Shown: positions 1-10,735 of the stretch, one piece after another
Numbering within the stretch: position 1 is the first letter of the stretch
Layout: every line of letters begins with the position of its first letter
DNA from: Gonocerus acuteangulatus
Lineage: Eukaryota > Arthropoda > Insecta > Hemiptera > Coreidae
DNA: 64,000 nt
Direction: 5' to 3'
NCBI GenBank assembly: GCA_946811695.1
Contig: OX328131.1
Coordinates: 8,819,326-8,883,325, forward strand
Position numbers and translations under genes: made by a program
The notes under the pieces: generated by a model
The model's input: the letters and a program-made list of their open reading frames with translations, nothing else
The model's database searches: none
What the model was told of the DNA's origin: nothing

Positions 1-483
1 TTTATTTTTCCCCCCCCATTTTTGTCGATATGTACATACATATCTGTATCAACATACCCAAAAAAAAAATTACTTGAAAAACTAATCTTCATTGATCCAA
101 CCAACTAGATAGGCTTATTATAATATATTATAATATTTAATTTGTAACGAATATTTTCTTCAATTGTCATGAAATATCCATTTAAACGGTTTTGTTTTGG
201 TCTGTCGTCGCACAGTGGAGCCAAACGCCCGATTTCGGTAAAAAAAAACCTGAAGGTACTTAACTCTTTCTGATTTCGGTATCATTCTTGAAGTATTTAT
301 TTGTTGTGAGTCTAATGAGACCACTAACAATTCGATAGAATTCTTTCGATTTTGAAAGATAAACGGGTTTCATATTATGAACTACCTGAAAATCAAGTAT
401 TCAATTTAAAAAGTCATATTTTACCCAATACGTGGAGAGATGTATACTAAAAAATGAATTTTTGAGTGAGGATTCGAATTTTT
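1..483. other. AT-rich intergenic sequence, nothing recognised
   Basis: No open frame, repeat or RNA signature that I can support. The stretch is AT-rich with short homopolymers and no recognisable transposon end. Confidence 0.5.
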
Positions 484-690
484 ATTAAATTTTAACGTCC
501 ATTTATTATTAACTGCGAATTTTAGGACGGGTTATCTATAGGTTACCACCCTTTTCTAGCCAGTACAGGGCTGATGCCTTTTCTTTTTTCTAAAGACAAG
601 CCACCACACCTAGTGTGAATCGAACCCACGACCCTTTAGCACGGAGTGTTGGGTGTTCACGCCTTAACGCTCACGGCCACCGTGATTCGA
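484..690 (-). mobile_element. tRNA-derived SINE, family A
   Basis: Read on the minus strand it has a tRNA-like head with a B box (GGGTTCGATTC-like, here slightly mutated), a body containing AAAAGGGTGGTAACCTATAG, and an A/T-rich tail ending TGGACGTTAAAAT. The same order is found at 21860-22069, 31800-32008 (both minus) and 46397-46608 (plus). The head resembles a class II (Leu/Ser-type) tRNA. Four copies in one window show an abundant family. Boundaries are good to a few bases, because the 46.4 kb copy interrupts a repeat whose uninterrupted version is also present. Confidence 0.8.
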
Positions 691-898
691 ACAACTAATG
701 TAATATTGTTAACTGGTCTCGACTTATTCCTCTTTATTAAAATTTGAGCGTATAACGAATACATTTAACAGTTTCACAAGAGTTATTATATGGATCTCAC
801 TGTTAACGTTCAGTTACTTGCTAGCATAGAATGTTTAACAACCCTCTGCAGAAAAAAATGATAGTAAAGTGGTTTTTCGTAAAATAATTAAATCGGGG

Positions 899-968
899 TC
901 TCCCGTAGTCTAGTGGCTAGCGCCTTGGATTCATAACCGGGAGATGGTGGGTTCGATACCCACTGGCG
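899..968 (+). mobile_element. SINE family B, tRNA-like head (split copy)
   Basis: The tRNA-like region has an A box around GTAGTCTAGTGGCTAGCG and a B box GGTTCGATACC, with a Met/Glu-like cloverleaf outline. The SINE body resumes at 2035 after a Transib-like insertion. Compare the intact copy at 47222-47397. It is not a tRNA gene: the downstream body and the other copies define a SINE. Confidence 0.8.
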
Positions 969-2034
969 CACAGTGTAACGAAGTAGTGAGGATTATAGAC
1001 AAAAATCATTAACCACTAGTTATTTTCAAATAAACATTTTTATTAATTCAAATCAACTCAAAACAAGGTAACAATAGCATAATAATGCATACTATACGGC
1101 TATAATAATATTAATTGTAATATTAATAGAAATAATATAGCAGGTAATAATATTATTAATAACAATATTATAAAATATAATATAACTGTAACATATAATG
1201 TATTAATAAACTCTTGTTTATGTCTGCCTCTAAGGAAGCCGGAAGGGCCATCAGGGCGTGAATATCTTTTTTCTTGATAAAAATTAACAACAATTTATTT
1301 TAAGTTGATATATTGTTTCAACCAGTATTTATATAAGAGTTTTTTCTCTGCGGTGAACACGTTCCCACATTTTTTACATTTAATATAAGACTAAACTGGC
1401 AGTTTTTCAAATATTGCTTAATATTTCTTTAGGATCATCCTGCAGATCAAATAGAATCATTTGCCCGAGGATTGATGTCGTTTTCTTGGATTTATTCACA
1501 TTTTTTCAAATTTGGAAGAAAAAATAAATTGATGGATCTAAAAATAAAAATCTTTGGAATCGGCAAATTTCGGCAAACTAAATTGCTGTCAGTACATTAT
1601 ACTTGAGGTATACTTTAAGCTCTAAAAAACTTGGGATGTTTGCTATGATCTATCAAAATTTTATACATAAGAAAAATGTCAAAAATTAATGAAGAATAAT
1701 TCAGGATAAATAATAAGGGAGTAATTACCCGTAATAAATTATATCAGGTAAAAAAGAAATAGTTTTGACATAATTTCCTTCGGATGACTTAATAAAAACA
1801 CTGTCCTATCTTCAACGAGAGAGGTTCACACTGATTGTTGCTATAAAGCAGGTTTTAAAGACTTTGCCTTGTTTATAATACTGCTAAAGTGTTTGTTGAT
1901 CAAAATAAAACTAATATTTATAAGTTTTATACGATTTGAATTCCTTGAATAGTTTCTAAACTTAGCTAGAGGATTAAAAATAAAATATAAGAAAACAAAA
2001 ATTTAGGTTTTTGTCCATTGGCCGTTACACTGTG
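969..2034. mobile_element. Transib-like non-autonomous DNA transposon, copy 1
   Basis: Bounded by perfect 12-bp inverted repeats CACAGTGTAACG and CGTTACACTGTG, flanked by a near-perfect 5-bp duplication (TGGCG left, CGGCG right). The TIR opens with CACAGTG, which matches the Transib/RAG-type heptamer, and 5-bp GC-rich duplications are known for Transib. The insertion splits SINE family B between its tRNA-like head and its body. The interior is about 80-90% alike to 10736-12143 by eye but lacks about 300 bp of that copy, so this is an internally deleted derivative. A minus-strand C-x2-C-G-N-V-F segment near 1355-1390 is suggestive of a zinc finger, but no open frame survives. The class assignment rests on TIR and duplication only. 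Confidence 0.65.
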
Positions 2035-2095
2035 CGGCGCCAGGAATTTTCTCATCCCACGGTTCGTTGGGAGAAATTCCCCGCTAATCGGTAAT
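2035..2095 (+). mobile_element. SINE family B, body (split copy)
   Basis: Continues the head at 899-968: AGGAATTTTCTCATC, then a TCGTTGGGAGAAATTCC segment and CGCTAATCGG, matching the body of 47222-47397. The tail is truncated or diverged after about 2095. Confidence 0.7.
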
Positions 2096-2202
2096 TGATA
2101 CCTACATTTTATTTAGATGTTCAGAAATAGGAAATCCATAGGACATCAACTTCAACTACATTGTACTTCGTATTCACTATATTCGGCTTACTTATCTTTG
2201 CG

Positions 2203-2868
2203 CTAGTTGTTACCCGGCGTGCCAAGCTACACCTACTTTCTGCATTTAGAACAGCAAAAATAAAATTAGAAACCAAATAAGTAATATTAAAATATAATGA
2301 CGTAAATCTGTAACTGCACGAGTTCACATTTTCCAACCTGTGACCTCCGAACTGTAAGTCCTTGAATGATTTTAACTTGGCCTATGACACTCCCTGGATC
2401 AAGACCTATCTGTATGCCAAGTTTGATCAAAATCAGTCAAATGGTGTGGATTTGTATAAGAAACAACAGACAGACAAACAGCTGGTAGACGATTTTGGCG
2501 CAGCCTAGGACACTCCCCTTATCCAGACCTACCTGTGTCCAAAGTTTGGTCAAAATCAGTCATACTTTGTCGATTTGAGTAAGGGACAGACAGACAGACA
2601 GACAGGTGGTAGACGATTTTGGCGCAGCCTAGGACACTCCCCTTATCCTGACCTACCTGTGTCCAAAGTTTGGTCAAAATCAGTCATACTGTGTCGATTT
2701 GAATAAGGGACAGACATACAGACAGGCAGGTGGTAGACGTTTTAAACCTAGTCTATGATACTTCCCGTATCAAGACTTACCTGTGTGCCAAGTATGGTCA
2801 GAATAGGTCAAACGGTGTGGATTTCTGTAAGAAACAAACAGACATATAGACACATATAAATTTATAAA
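2203..2868 (-). mobile_element. Helitron, non-autonomous
   Basis: On the minus strand the 3' end reads GGGTAACAACTAG, i.e. the CTRR terminus preceded by the family's short hairpin (ATGGCACGCCGGGTAAC-like). Interior units contain the motifs CTGTCTGT, TTGACCAAA and GGTAGGTCTTGAT and are tandemly repeated about 4-5 times. The 5' end (near 2868) is degenerate TATATGTGTCTATATG. Other copies are 12272-14601, 40269-40931 and 53560-57987, with a fragment at 45785-45985. No Rep/helicase coding sequence is present, so it would be mobilised in trans. Confidence 0.7.
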
Positions 2869-3120
2869 TGAGGAGGTGAGTTACAAAACTCGTTCGTTGT
2901 ATTTTTAGAAAAATTGAGATGGCATTAGATTATAAAAGATATTTCAATGCTATTTCAACATATGTTGAAATATAACATAAATCTGTAAACATAAAGATGT
3001 ATCTTTCGAAGGCAAAAAACCCCATTTTAATCTGGCCACTCTACAAGACGCAGTTTAGAGTTTTTTGAGCTACCTGAAAAATATGTTCCTGTGGAACGAA
3101 TGAGTTTTCCATCTCACCTA

Positions 3121-3188
<68 letters not shown>

Positions 3189-3488
3189 GTATATAGATTC
3201 ATCAATTTTGGTGTAATTAGTGTTTAGCTCCTTCACTAGAGGGCTTGTGTAACCTACTTTGGATTATTCAAGTCAAAGAGGATTCTTGCAAAAAATACTT
3301 ATCCATTTTTATCATAAAAATGTAAGTTATTTATTGATGACGTTTTGCCTCATAAAATTTTTTGTATTATGTCTTTTTAGATGGAAATCACTTGACAAAG
3401 TAGCTACTACAATAAGAAAGATGGTGTAGCTTCCGAAATTGATTTATCTTAACCCTAAAATTTTTAGCATGCTTTTTAATTTTCACTA
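2869..3488. other. Intergenic, with a (TA)n tract
   Basis: Mostly featureless AT-rich sequence. A (TA)n tract occupies 3124-3179. No gene is supported. Confidence 0.5.
3124..3179. repeat. (TA)n microsatellite
   Basis: About 28 uninterrupted TA units. Confidence 0.95.
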
Positions 3489-4685
3489 CCAGGGTGTTGT
3501 ACCTCTTACCACGACTAGGTGTTGTTCCTTTGACCAGGTCAGAGGTACAACACACCTGAGTAATTTTTTCATAATTCAATTTTTATGTTCTTCTGCCACA
3601 TATTTTTTAAAAAATTACTTAATATTGGTTGCTTCAATTGTTCAAAGAATTTAAAAAATAATAAATGAGATATGTTCAAACTGACTTTATCAATCCTGAG
3701 TGTAGCAGTTCGAACCTATCGCCCCTTATCGTTCCACCTCAAGTTGTAAAGCCTCATCGAAAAGCGCAGGCAAGGAAAATATCAAATAGGGAACGGCCTC
3801 GTATCCTGACAGATATTCCTGAAAAGCTAATTATTGAAGGTGAAAAAAAAAATGAAAGCACCATCCTAAACGTAAGACACCACATACAAATAAACCCCTT
3901 TCACAAAAAAGTGGTAAGTAAAAAGAAAATTATTCTAATGACAGTCCAGACTCTGATACTGACACCGAAATGTCTTCAGGAGAAAGTGACGTTGATCTGT
4001 CTGATAAATGTCATGAGTTATGTCGATGACCAGTAACTATTTGAAAAATATGATTTGGAAAAAGGAAATTTTATACTTGTTAAAAATAAAAGTAAAAAGA
4101 CTATTACATATTTAGTCGCAGAGATCGGTGGTATTAAATGTCCAATGTCTAAGATCCAATATTTGAAAAAACATACTTTAAGTGACAAGTTTACGAGAGA
4201 AGATGAAAATATGTATAATATTGATGTTGAAGACATTGTGGCTAAACTTCCATACCCTACTATTGCTAGTGGATCTGCTTGACAGTTAAAACGTTTATCG
4301 GTTGGACTGGATTTTTCAGCATATTAAGCATAACATAATATCAATAATAGCTTTTTTATTATGCTTACATCCTTGTCCTGTATTTATTAAACTTATAATT
4401 AATTGCAATATTACTCAATACAATTTTGAATACACAGCACTGCTGTGTTGTTTTTAGGTGGTCAAAGGTACAACTACATGTTGTACCTTTGACCACTGAA
4501 CGATTATGTTTTTAAAAATTAATAAAAAATATTAAATGTAAAGCTAGAACCTTGAAAGCATTAAATATGATAAGCGATAGAATACTAATTACAATGAAAT
4601 AAAAAAAAATGAATTTAGCTTTAATGTTCAAGCCAAAAAAAATTCAATTTTGCATAGTGGTCAAAGGTACAACACCTTCCCCTGG

Positions 4686-4686
<1 letters not shown>
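3489..4686 (+). mobile_element. pogo-like TIR transposon remnant
   Basis: Left end ACCAGGGTGTTGTACC and right end (reverse complement) ACCAGGGGAAGGTGTTGTACC are matching TIRs, with TA at or near each edge. Extra inverted copies of GGTCAAAGGTACAAC lie inside, near 3513-3558 and 4457-4497, the latter a near-perfect hairpin. Between them lies only the C-terminal part of a transposase (3665-4282), so the catalytic region has been deleted. Confidence 0.6.
3665..4282 (+). pseudogene. pogo/Tigger-like transposase, C-terminal fragment, frameshifted
   Basis: The first frame (3665-4036) encodes a proline- and basic-rich stretch including RILTDIPEKLIIE, like the ILTDTPEK motif near the C-terminus of insect pogo/jerky-type DDE transposases. 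After a frameshift around 3910-4050 a second frame (4055-4282) carries GNFILVKNKSKK and a tail ending LPYPTIASGSA, like the C-terminal tail of the same families. In the intermediate frame an acidic Ser/Asp segment can be read near 3945-4010. The DDE catalytic domain and the N-terminal DNA-binding domain are missing. Identification is from remembered family motifs and has not been searched. It is non-functional. Confidence 0.55.

Positions 4687-4732
<46 letters not shown>
4687..4732. repeat. (TA)n microsatellite
   Basis: About 23 TA units lying directly between the right end of the pogo-like remnant and the left end of the CAGGGTGTCCC element. Confidence 0.95.
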
Positions 4733-4735
<3 letters not shown>

Positions 4736-5714
4736 GGTGTCCCGTAAATGTCTAGTCATATTGTGAGGGGTGATAGAGGACCTTTAGGGGAACAAAAAAT
4801 GTTCTATGACGATTTCCCGAATTCTCGCCCATAAGGGAGAAAACGTCGTTTTATTGTTTTTTCGAGACAAACGTGGTTTTTAGAAGAATAATCGTTGTAG
4901 CTCCGTCCTAGGTGGTACTACTAGAAAGGGGGTGAAACCTATCGAAAGCTGAGTAAATTTACTATAAGACTAGTTGAAAGTAAACGTAAAAATGAATGAA
5001 TGTAAGTATGTATATCTTACCAAAAGAAAGCTATTCTAAATTTCGTGACATTTTATTGATATTTCTTTCCAGCGTTACTCCTCAATGGGCAGGATCTGTG
5101 ATTTCCGGCTTTCAGAAAAACTTCCTCATTTAACCAGCTTTCCATTCATGTATCACAACCCTGTGTTATTGAAGTATTTGAACGGTTTAAGAACAAAAGC
5201 TTTAAAAAAAACATGGATCTGTGAAAAGAAAATTATATTTTTTTCTTCAGTTTTTTCAAAAAGCTGAAGAGAAATATTTATTTTTATAAATGTTTACATA
5301 ATAATAAATAAATATTTACTTAAAACAATAAAAAAAATTACTTCCACGAATATAAAAAAAATTCCTAAAACAGTAAATAAATAAAATACACATTTATTTT
5401 GAATTTATTAATTCAGGTAACTAATACTGGGTCCAGGTGGCGGCCATTAAGGAACACCAACCATACATTAACCTCAAAAATTATTATTTTTACCTAGATC
5501 ACGCATTTGAACACATTTTTACAGGACTATGTATGTCTTATTTATGAGGGATAGAATTTGTAATTACCACAATCAATTCAAGGTAAAGCATTTCTTTTAA
5601 AAAATATAAATACCTGTGGCGAGAATTCGGGAAATCGTCATAGAACATTTTTTGTTCCCCTAAGGGTCCTATATCACCCCTCACAATATGACTAGACATT
5701 TACGGGACACCCTG
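4733..5714. mobile_element. TIR DNA transposon with CAGGGTGTCCCG ends
   Basis: Long inverted repeats of about 75-100 bp begin CAGGGTGTCCCGTAAATG at 4733 and end as its complement at 5714. The element is flanked by TATATA on both sides, consistent with TA-target insertion. Length 982 bp. The interior holds a short open frame at 5085-5267 that I do not recognise; no transposase motif is visible, so it is probably non-autonomous. A related fold-back derivative is at 37858-39350, and similar single ends lie at 43280-43296, 53202-53215 and 60332-60344. Confidence 0.75.
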
Positions 5715-6352
5715 TATATATCGATTATATCGAATCGCGCAAGAATTTTGATACCCCTGTGAGATACATATCTCCTCCCTTTGAGATATACGACACCCAA
5801 TGAAAACCAGACTCTATTCCACTAATACAGCCATCGGCTCAATTACCTCTGGGACCATTCCCCAGTCCATTGCCAAGGTTGGAAGGGATTATTGGACTTG
5901 GATAGGAGATTTTCGCTTCGTCTCATCCCATTTCAAAGGTAGTTAATGGCGAATGATTGGATTTCTTAGCTGGTTCGAGAAGAAATACTAGTATCCGAAA
6001 ATAGAAGGTACATTAACCCTAGAATTAGAGATTAAGATGATGTAATGGGATATCTGAAACAAACCTATAGAGAAAAGATAATCCTGGATTCCTAATATTT
6101 AGCTATGGAAATAGAAATAATCTGAATTTCTTAGAGGAATAAAGTGTATTAATCTTATTCTTTACTTCAGTAATAATTATTATTTATTTATTAATTAATT
6201 TAAGAACTGCAAAGCATTAGCGATCAGCCCTAAAATAATTTATAAAAAATAATAAGAACTACATTTATAAATTATAACGCAAGGTCCGGTTACAAAATTA
6301 GAAAATAAACAGCAAATCGTGGAAAATGAATAATAAGATAAATAATAAAATT

Positions 6353-6355
<3 letters not shown>
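5715..6355. other. Intergenic, nothing recognised
   Basis: AT-rich sequence without supported genes or repeats. Confidence 0.5.

Positions 6356-6406
<51 letters not shown>
6356..6406. repeat. (TA)n microsatellite
   Basis: About 25 TA units next to the left arm of the fold-back element at 6408. Confidence 0.95.
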
Positions 6407-6407
<1 letters not shown>

Positions 6408-6408
<1 letters not shown>

Positions 6409-6858
6409 AATGCGTTTCGTTCTTTTAGGCTTAGGGTCGGGAAAAAGTAGTACTTCCTTGTGTCACACCACTTTATTTTTTCTGCCCTACATGTTTCGTG
6501 CTTAATTCAATCGCACCTCATCAGGGGCACTTCTGCAACCAAATCCATTTTTGTACCTCCCAATATTAAACATATTTAAAATATACAAGATTTTTAAAAG
6601 TCCAGATTTTAAAATAACTTTAACAAACATTTTTTAAAAGTCCTACCTTGCTAAGAAGTCCTCTCGTCTCCTCATGTACCTTCTACGGAGGCAGGGGTAA
6701 TACTAGTCTTGTCCTAAGCCTACCAATATGGCCGCGTCTTTATCGATACGTGGTATTTGTAAAGTCCTAAACATGTAGGGCAGAAAAAATAAAGTGGTGT
6801 GACACAAGGAAGTACTACTTTTTCCCGACCCTAAGCCTAAAAGAACGAAACGCATTAA
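6408..6858. mobile_element. Fold-back, Penelope-like repeat pair
   Basis: Arms 6408-6495 and 6769-6858 are near-perfect inverted repeats (TTAATGCGTTTCGTTC outermost, ACATGTAGGGCAG innermost). (TA)n tracts lie outside both arms. The minus strand at 6480-6536 carries a hammerhead-like motif, which is why I assign it to the Penelope-like group. The spacer 6540-6768 has no open frame. Confidence 0.55.
6480..6536 (-). ncRNA. Hammerhead-ribozyme-like motif
   Basis: On the minus strand: UGCCC, then CUGAUGA, a GUGC/GCAC stem II, GAAA, the palindrome ACAUGU, A, then GGGCA. UGCCC and GGGCA pair as stem I (5 bp). A15.1 and U16.1 are both present in the palindrome, which could form stem III only between two molecules. 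One extra G follows CUGAUGA, as in the other copies here. Minimal, probably dimeric, hammerheads are described in Penelope-like elements. Activity is untested. Confidence 0.5.
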
Positions 6859-6885
6859 GAAATATTTTGGGTCATCCACAAGAGT

Positions 6886-6888
<3 letters not shown>

Positions 6889-6932
<44 letters not shown>
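6889..6932. repeat. (TA)n microsatellite
   Basis: About 22 TA units following the right arm of the fold-back element. Confidence 0.95.
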
Positions 6933-6933
<1 letters not shown>

Positions 6934-7936
6934 CACAATAAATGAAAATAATTAGTAACTATAGTGATAGGGTCGATTCGGTACCTTATTCGCTCATATG
7001 AATCTATCAAGAATTCATTACATGAAATGAATAATTTTTTCCCCCCAAATAATGTTTTATATTAATGGGTTTTACCTATGATCAAAATTATTAAACTCTA
7101 CAAGGAACAAAACAACTTCGTTCAGGAATCGCATAGGGGCGATAAAATACATGTTTTACAAAATGAAAATATACGAAATTATAAAAATGTCACTGTTTTT
7201 TCTTGTTAAGGTTCCACAATTTCATGTATAACAATTATTTAAATATATTAATGGTGCTCTGATAGGCAGATTATCCAAATCAAGAAACTTGATCTAGACA
7301 AACTTCATGTATTCTTGTGCCAATATCAACCAATAGTGCCCAGATTTTGTACATTGTATACTGGAAATTCGTATTTTTAAGGAAATTATAATAACTACGT
7401 TGTTCGGGACCTATGAGCTACAAAACGTGCACATATTTGCTGAGGACTTCGGAATCGACAACATAAGAAGGCTTTTGCTCCCTTAGATACAGAAGAATCT
7501 CGCTAAAAGCTTGTCTTCATTAAAATTCCCATGAAAATATCTGATTCATGAAGCCCCCATCTGGTGAATAGGTTACTATAAAGTGGTTATGCAAAGCACC
7601 AAGTCCCACCAAATCTCTGAAATACTTAAGATAAACGAGAGGATTAGCAAGGACTTTGCAGAATAATGCAGAAGGCAGCTTCAGGTTGCGGCTTCGTGGC
7701 AAACTTAATTCTAGACAACTTCAACTTAGCTATACAATTTGACTCAAGATGGAACACCCCCCCCTTATTTTATGCTAGATTACCTCTCGAAATAGGGTTT
7801 TCTAACACAAATATCTATCTGCATAAATTTGCATTAATATATTTTGTCACTTTAAATCCATGTTAAAAATATTATTATTAATTTTCAGCAATTTCTTCAG
7901 AAAAACAGCTATTTATTTATAAATTTAATTTTTAGT
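6933..7936. other. Intergenic, nothing recognised
   Basis: About 1 kb of AT-rich sequence. Short open frames around 7520-7866 overlap on opposite strands and show no family motif or codon bias, so I call no gene. Confidence 0.5.
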
Positions 7937-8190
7937 ATTCCGCAACATAGGCGACGTTTTTCCGCAATATACGCCTACATTCCGCAACATAGGCGACGTT
8001 TTTCCGTAATATACGCCTACATTCCGCAATATAGGCGACGTTTTTCCGCAATATACGCCTACATTCCGCAATATACGCCTACATTCCGCAACATAGGCGA
8101 CGTTTTTCCGCAATATACGCCTACATTCCGCAACATAGGCGACGTTTTTCCGCAATATACGCCTACATTCCGCAATATAGGCGACTCTTT
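7937..8190. repeat. 42-bp minisatellite made of two 21-bp half-units
   Basis: Six or so units alternate TTCCGCAACATAGGCGACG and TTCCGCAATATACGCCTAC. The halves share TTCCGCAA, while their inner parts (ATAGGCG and CGCCTA) are reverse complements, giving repeated short palindromes. One half-unit is duplicated near 8047-8085. Confidence 0.9.
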
Positions 8191-9191
8191 CGACGTCAAC
8201 GTTAAATAGAAAAAAATGAAATTAGAATAGAATAAAATTTATTTGTTAAAGATTTACAATCTTGTACAAATTATACATATATAAATATAAATAACTTTTT
8301 CACCCACATAAGTCCAGTTTATCATAACTCTACAATGACTTGTAATAAAAAAAAACAGAAAATAACTAAATAATGATACTTCATTGTGTGTCAAATGATT
8401 TATCTTTACGTTTTCAATAAAACCACAAGAAATAAGAAAAAATAACATAAAAAAACAAACAGAAAAAGAACGTAGAACGTAGAAAAAGAAAAGGAAAAAA
8501 AATGAAATTAAAAAAAAATAAAGAAAAGATATTAAGAAGAAAAAGAACTGTGATTCAGACAAAAAAGTCCGACTCGCAGGAACTGCGTCATCTTAGCGCG
8601 ATTCCGTTCTTATCCCTAGTCGCATTTGAAATTTCAAAATATAAACAGTTATTATTTTGGTTCGACTTTCCTTGAAATGGTTTATGACTTTACCTGGCCG
8701 GGTCCGCCATCCCCCAGAATCCACTTCTAGATATACACATTTCACACGGTTCAATGCAGTGAAAAATATCAAAATGTTTCACATTTTATTGTGTTCTTCT
8801 ACTATAGTACTAATTCTACAAAAAAATGCAATTTAAAACAATAATAAAGCGACACCAACAGCATAAAGGCAGTTGAAAATATTCAAAAGGCGTCCTCGAA
8901 TCTCTCTCTTGGATACCTATATTTCCAACAATACATTTTTTTTCATATTTTACTTATCCTGTTATATGGTCAAATATATTTTCCTACTATAAGATATAAA
9001 AACTGAAACTAACTTAGAAAACTACTCGATCGAAAACTGCATGTATACCGTTTTTATATGAACTTTAGTAAGCTTCCGAATTGTTTCGTTTTTCTTATCA
9101 CAATTTCCCTGCTGTTATCAAGATTAACGGAAGTTAAAATATGCTCAAACCGTAGAGCTGTTCTTCTCTATTTAATAATAATAAAAGAATG
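8191..9191. other. Intergenic, with a dispersed repeat fragment
   Basis: Purine-rich low-complexity DNA at 8420-8545. A dispersed repeat at about 8562-8620 (AGGAACTGCGTCATCTTAG) has relatives at 14818-14850 and 45660-45710 and, inverted, at 60232-60295. No gene is supported. Confidence 0.5.
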
Positions 9192-9375
9192 TTTTTTTTT
9201 TATTATTTTTATTGTGCATTGACGTCTGGTCCATTAGCACCTACAAACATGTTGCAGTGGTGAATTTTCTCAACGAGCCGAGAGTTGAGAAAATTTTTGC
9301 TGCCGGTGGGAATCGAACCCATCATCTTCCGCACGGGAATCAAAAGCGTTGGACACTTGACCACGAGGAGGCCTA
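9192..9375 (-). mobile_element. SINE family B
   Basis: On the minus strand: tRNA-like head with B box GGTTCGATTCC, then AAAATTTTCTCAACTC, a CAACGAGCC-type body reading, and a tail containing GGTGCTAATGG, ending in an A-rich run. Compare 47222-47397. Confidence 0.75.
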
Positions 9376-9427
9376 AATAATAATAATGTATACTTTCTTT
9401 TTCTTCTAATACTTCCTATATATGCAT

Positions 9428-9430
<3 letters not shown>

Positions 9431-9480
<50 letters not shown>
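9431..9480. repeat. (TA)n microsatellite
   Basis: 25 TA units. Confidence 0.95.
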
Positions 9481-9483
<3 letters not shown>

Positions 9484-9514
9484 CTAACTAGCGCACTAAA
9501 TATTTCATCTTCTA

Positions 9515-9674
9515 TAAGGCCAACCCAGCCTTTAATTAATTTATTAAAAGTTCTTTTCAAACGAGAAAATTAGGCAGCTGGAGCATAGTACTGACCACAC
9601 TATCTCCTTAGTGTACCGTATGGTCAAGTATCAGATAACTCTCTAGTATCTGCCTCTGTAGGCCCACACGTGGC
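9515..9674 (+). mobile_element. SINE family C, body fragment
   Basis: Matches the complement of 56781-56985: AAGGCCAACCCAGCCTTTA, then GGAGCATAGTACTGACC, CACTATCTCC and a TAGTATCTGCC end. The tRNA-like head is missing here. Confidence 0.7.
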
Positions 9675-9683
9675 TTGTATGTA

Positions 9684-9689
<6 letters not shown>

Positions 9690-9729
<40 letters not shown>
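9690..9729. repeat. (TA)n microsatellite
   Basis: About 20 TA units. Confidence 0.95.
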
Positions 9730-9734
<5 letters not shown>

Positions 9735-10161
9735 GTATTTATGTATACTTACTCAAATATTGTATATATATAAATACGTACTCAAATTTGAGCCACCCGT
9801 ACATTCTTCTACATACATTGTCATCGGAGCTTCCAGATTGCCTCATTGGGTTGACGTCATAAGCAGGTTTTGTCCCTTTGGGCGGGAGAAACCTAATAAA
9901 ATGAAGTCATGTGTGTGTGTCCGAGAAAACTAGACAAGGAGGTAGTAAGAAGAAAAATTCCTGACCGACCAAGTGAGTAAATGGAGGCCATATTTCTTCT
10001 TGAAAGCAGTTAGTTCCAATTAGAGGAAACAGTAATATAAACTCCCCTGCTTCCAGGTTATATAATGGAATATAAAAACAATATATTATACCCATATACC
10101 AACCACCACCTGTTCTTCCTATATATATCAGGAATATTGTAACAAAATACAAAATTTACTC
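9730..10161. other. Intergenic, nothing recognised
   Basis: No supported gene or repeat. Confidence 0.5.
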
Positions 10162-10434
10162 CAAGGATGAAATAATGGTCGAAATTTCCCACAAATGTTT
10201 TATTGGCAAATCGTTTTCAGGGACTAAGCCCCATTTTTAATGCCCATGCATTGGCTCTTATTCAGCCGAGCCTTGCTCCTTGAGTCTAGGAGCAAGGCTC
10301 GGCTGAATAAGAGCCAATGCATGGGTATTGAAAATGGGGCTTAGTCCCTGAAAACGTTTTGCCAATAAAACACCTGTGGGAATTTTCGACCATTATAATG
10401 GTCCAAGGATGAAATAATTATTTCATCCTTGGAA
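10162..10434. mobile_element. Fold-back element (MITE-like)
   Basis: Arms of about 115 bp (10162-10283 and 10290-10404) are near-perfect inverted repeats around the centre CTCCTTGAGTCTAGGAG. A second palindrome, CCAAGGATGAAAT with its complement, occupies 10402-10432. The outermost CCAAGGATGAAATAAT recurs at both ends. Origin unknown; no coding. Confidence 0.75.
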
Positions 10435-10640
10435 CATGAATTTTCCACCATCCAGCAATCTCCAACAAACAAAATTTACTCTACCTTAGGGAGTTTTTAT
10501 AATAAATTTTAACGCACAAAATTAATCTATGAATGCTTGTCTAAGCACAATCTATGGATGATTTCTTTCCAAGTAGAATGGGTTACTTTATTTTGATAAA
10601 TCGAAATCAAAAAATAACTCGAGCAATTTTTTTATTTTAC

Positions 10641-10735
10641 GGCGCATCAACATCTAGGCCATGAGCGCCGACATCCAGGGTGCTGCGAGGATTTTTTACT
10701 CAACAAGCCATAAGATGAGAAAATTCCTACCGCCG
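10641..10735 (-). mobile_element. SINE family B, body (split copy)
   Basis: On the minus strand: GGAATTTTCTCATCTTATGG, then TCGCAGCACCCTGGATGTCG and GGCGCTCATGGCC, ending GATGCGCC. It ends at CGCCG (10731-10735), exactly where the Transib-like copy 2 begins. Confidence 0.8.

Noticed and set aside
899..968. tRNA gene
   Set aside because: The same tRNA-like head occurs at several places joined to a SINE body (9.2, 12.2, 47.2 kb); it is a SINE promoter.
6703..6936. Open frame with a poly(IY) run, and similar ones at 9270, 9670, 53241, 53428 and 60243
   Set aside because: They are translations of (TA)n tracts, not proteins.
7925..8155. 76-codon frame of repeated RKNVAYVAECRRILR
   Set aside because: A 42-bp repeat is a multiple of 3, so it stays open by arithmetic.
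8254..8562. Phe-rich 102-codon minus-strand frame resembling membrane segments
   Set aside because: It is produced by a purine-rich low-complexity tract on the plus strand; no start context or family.
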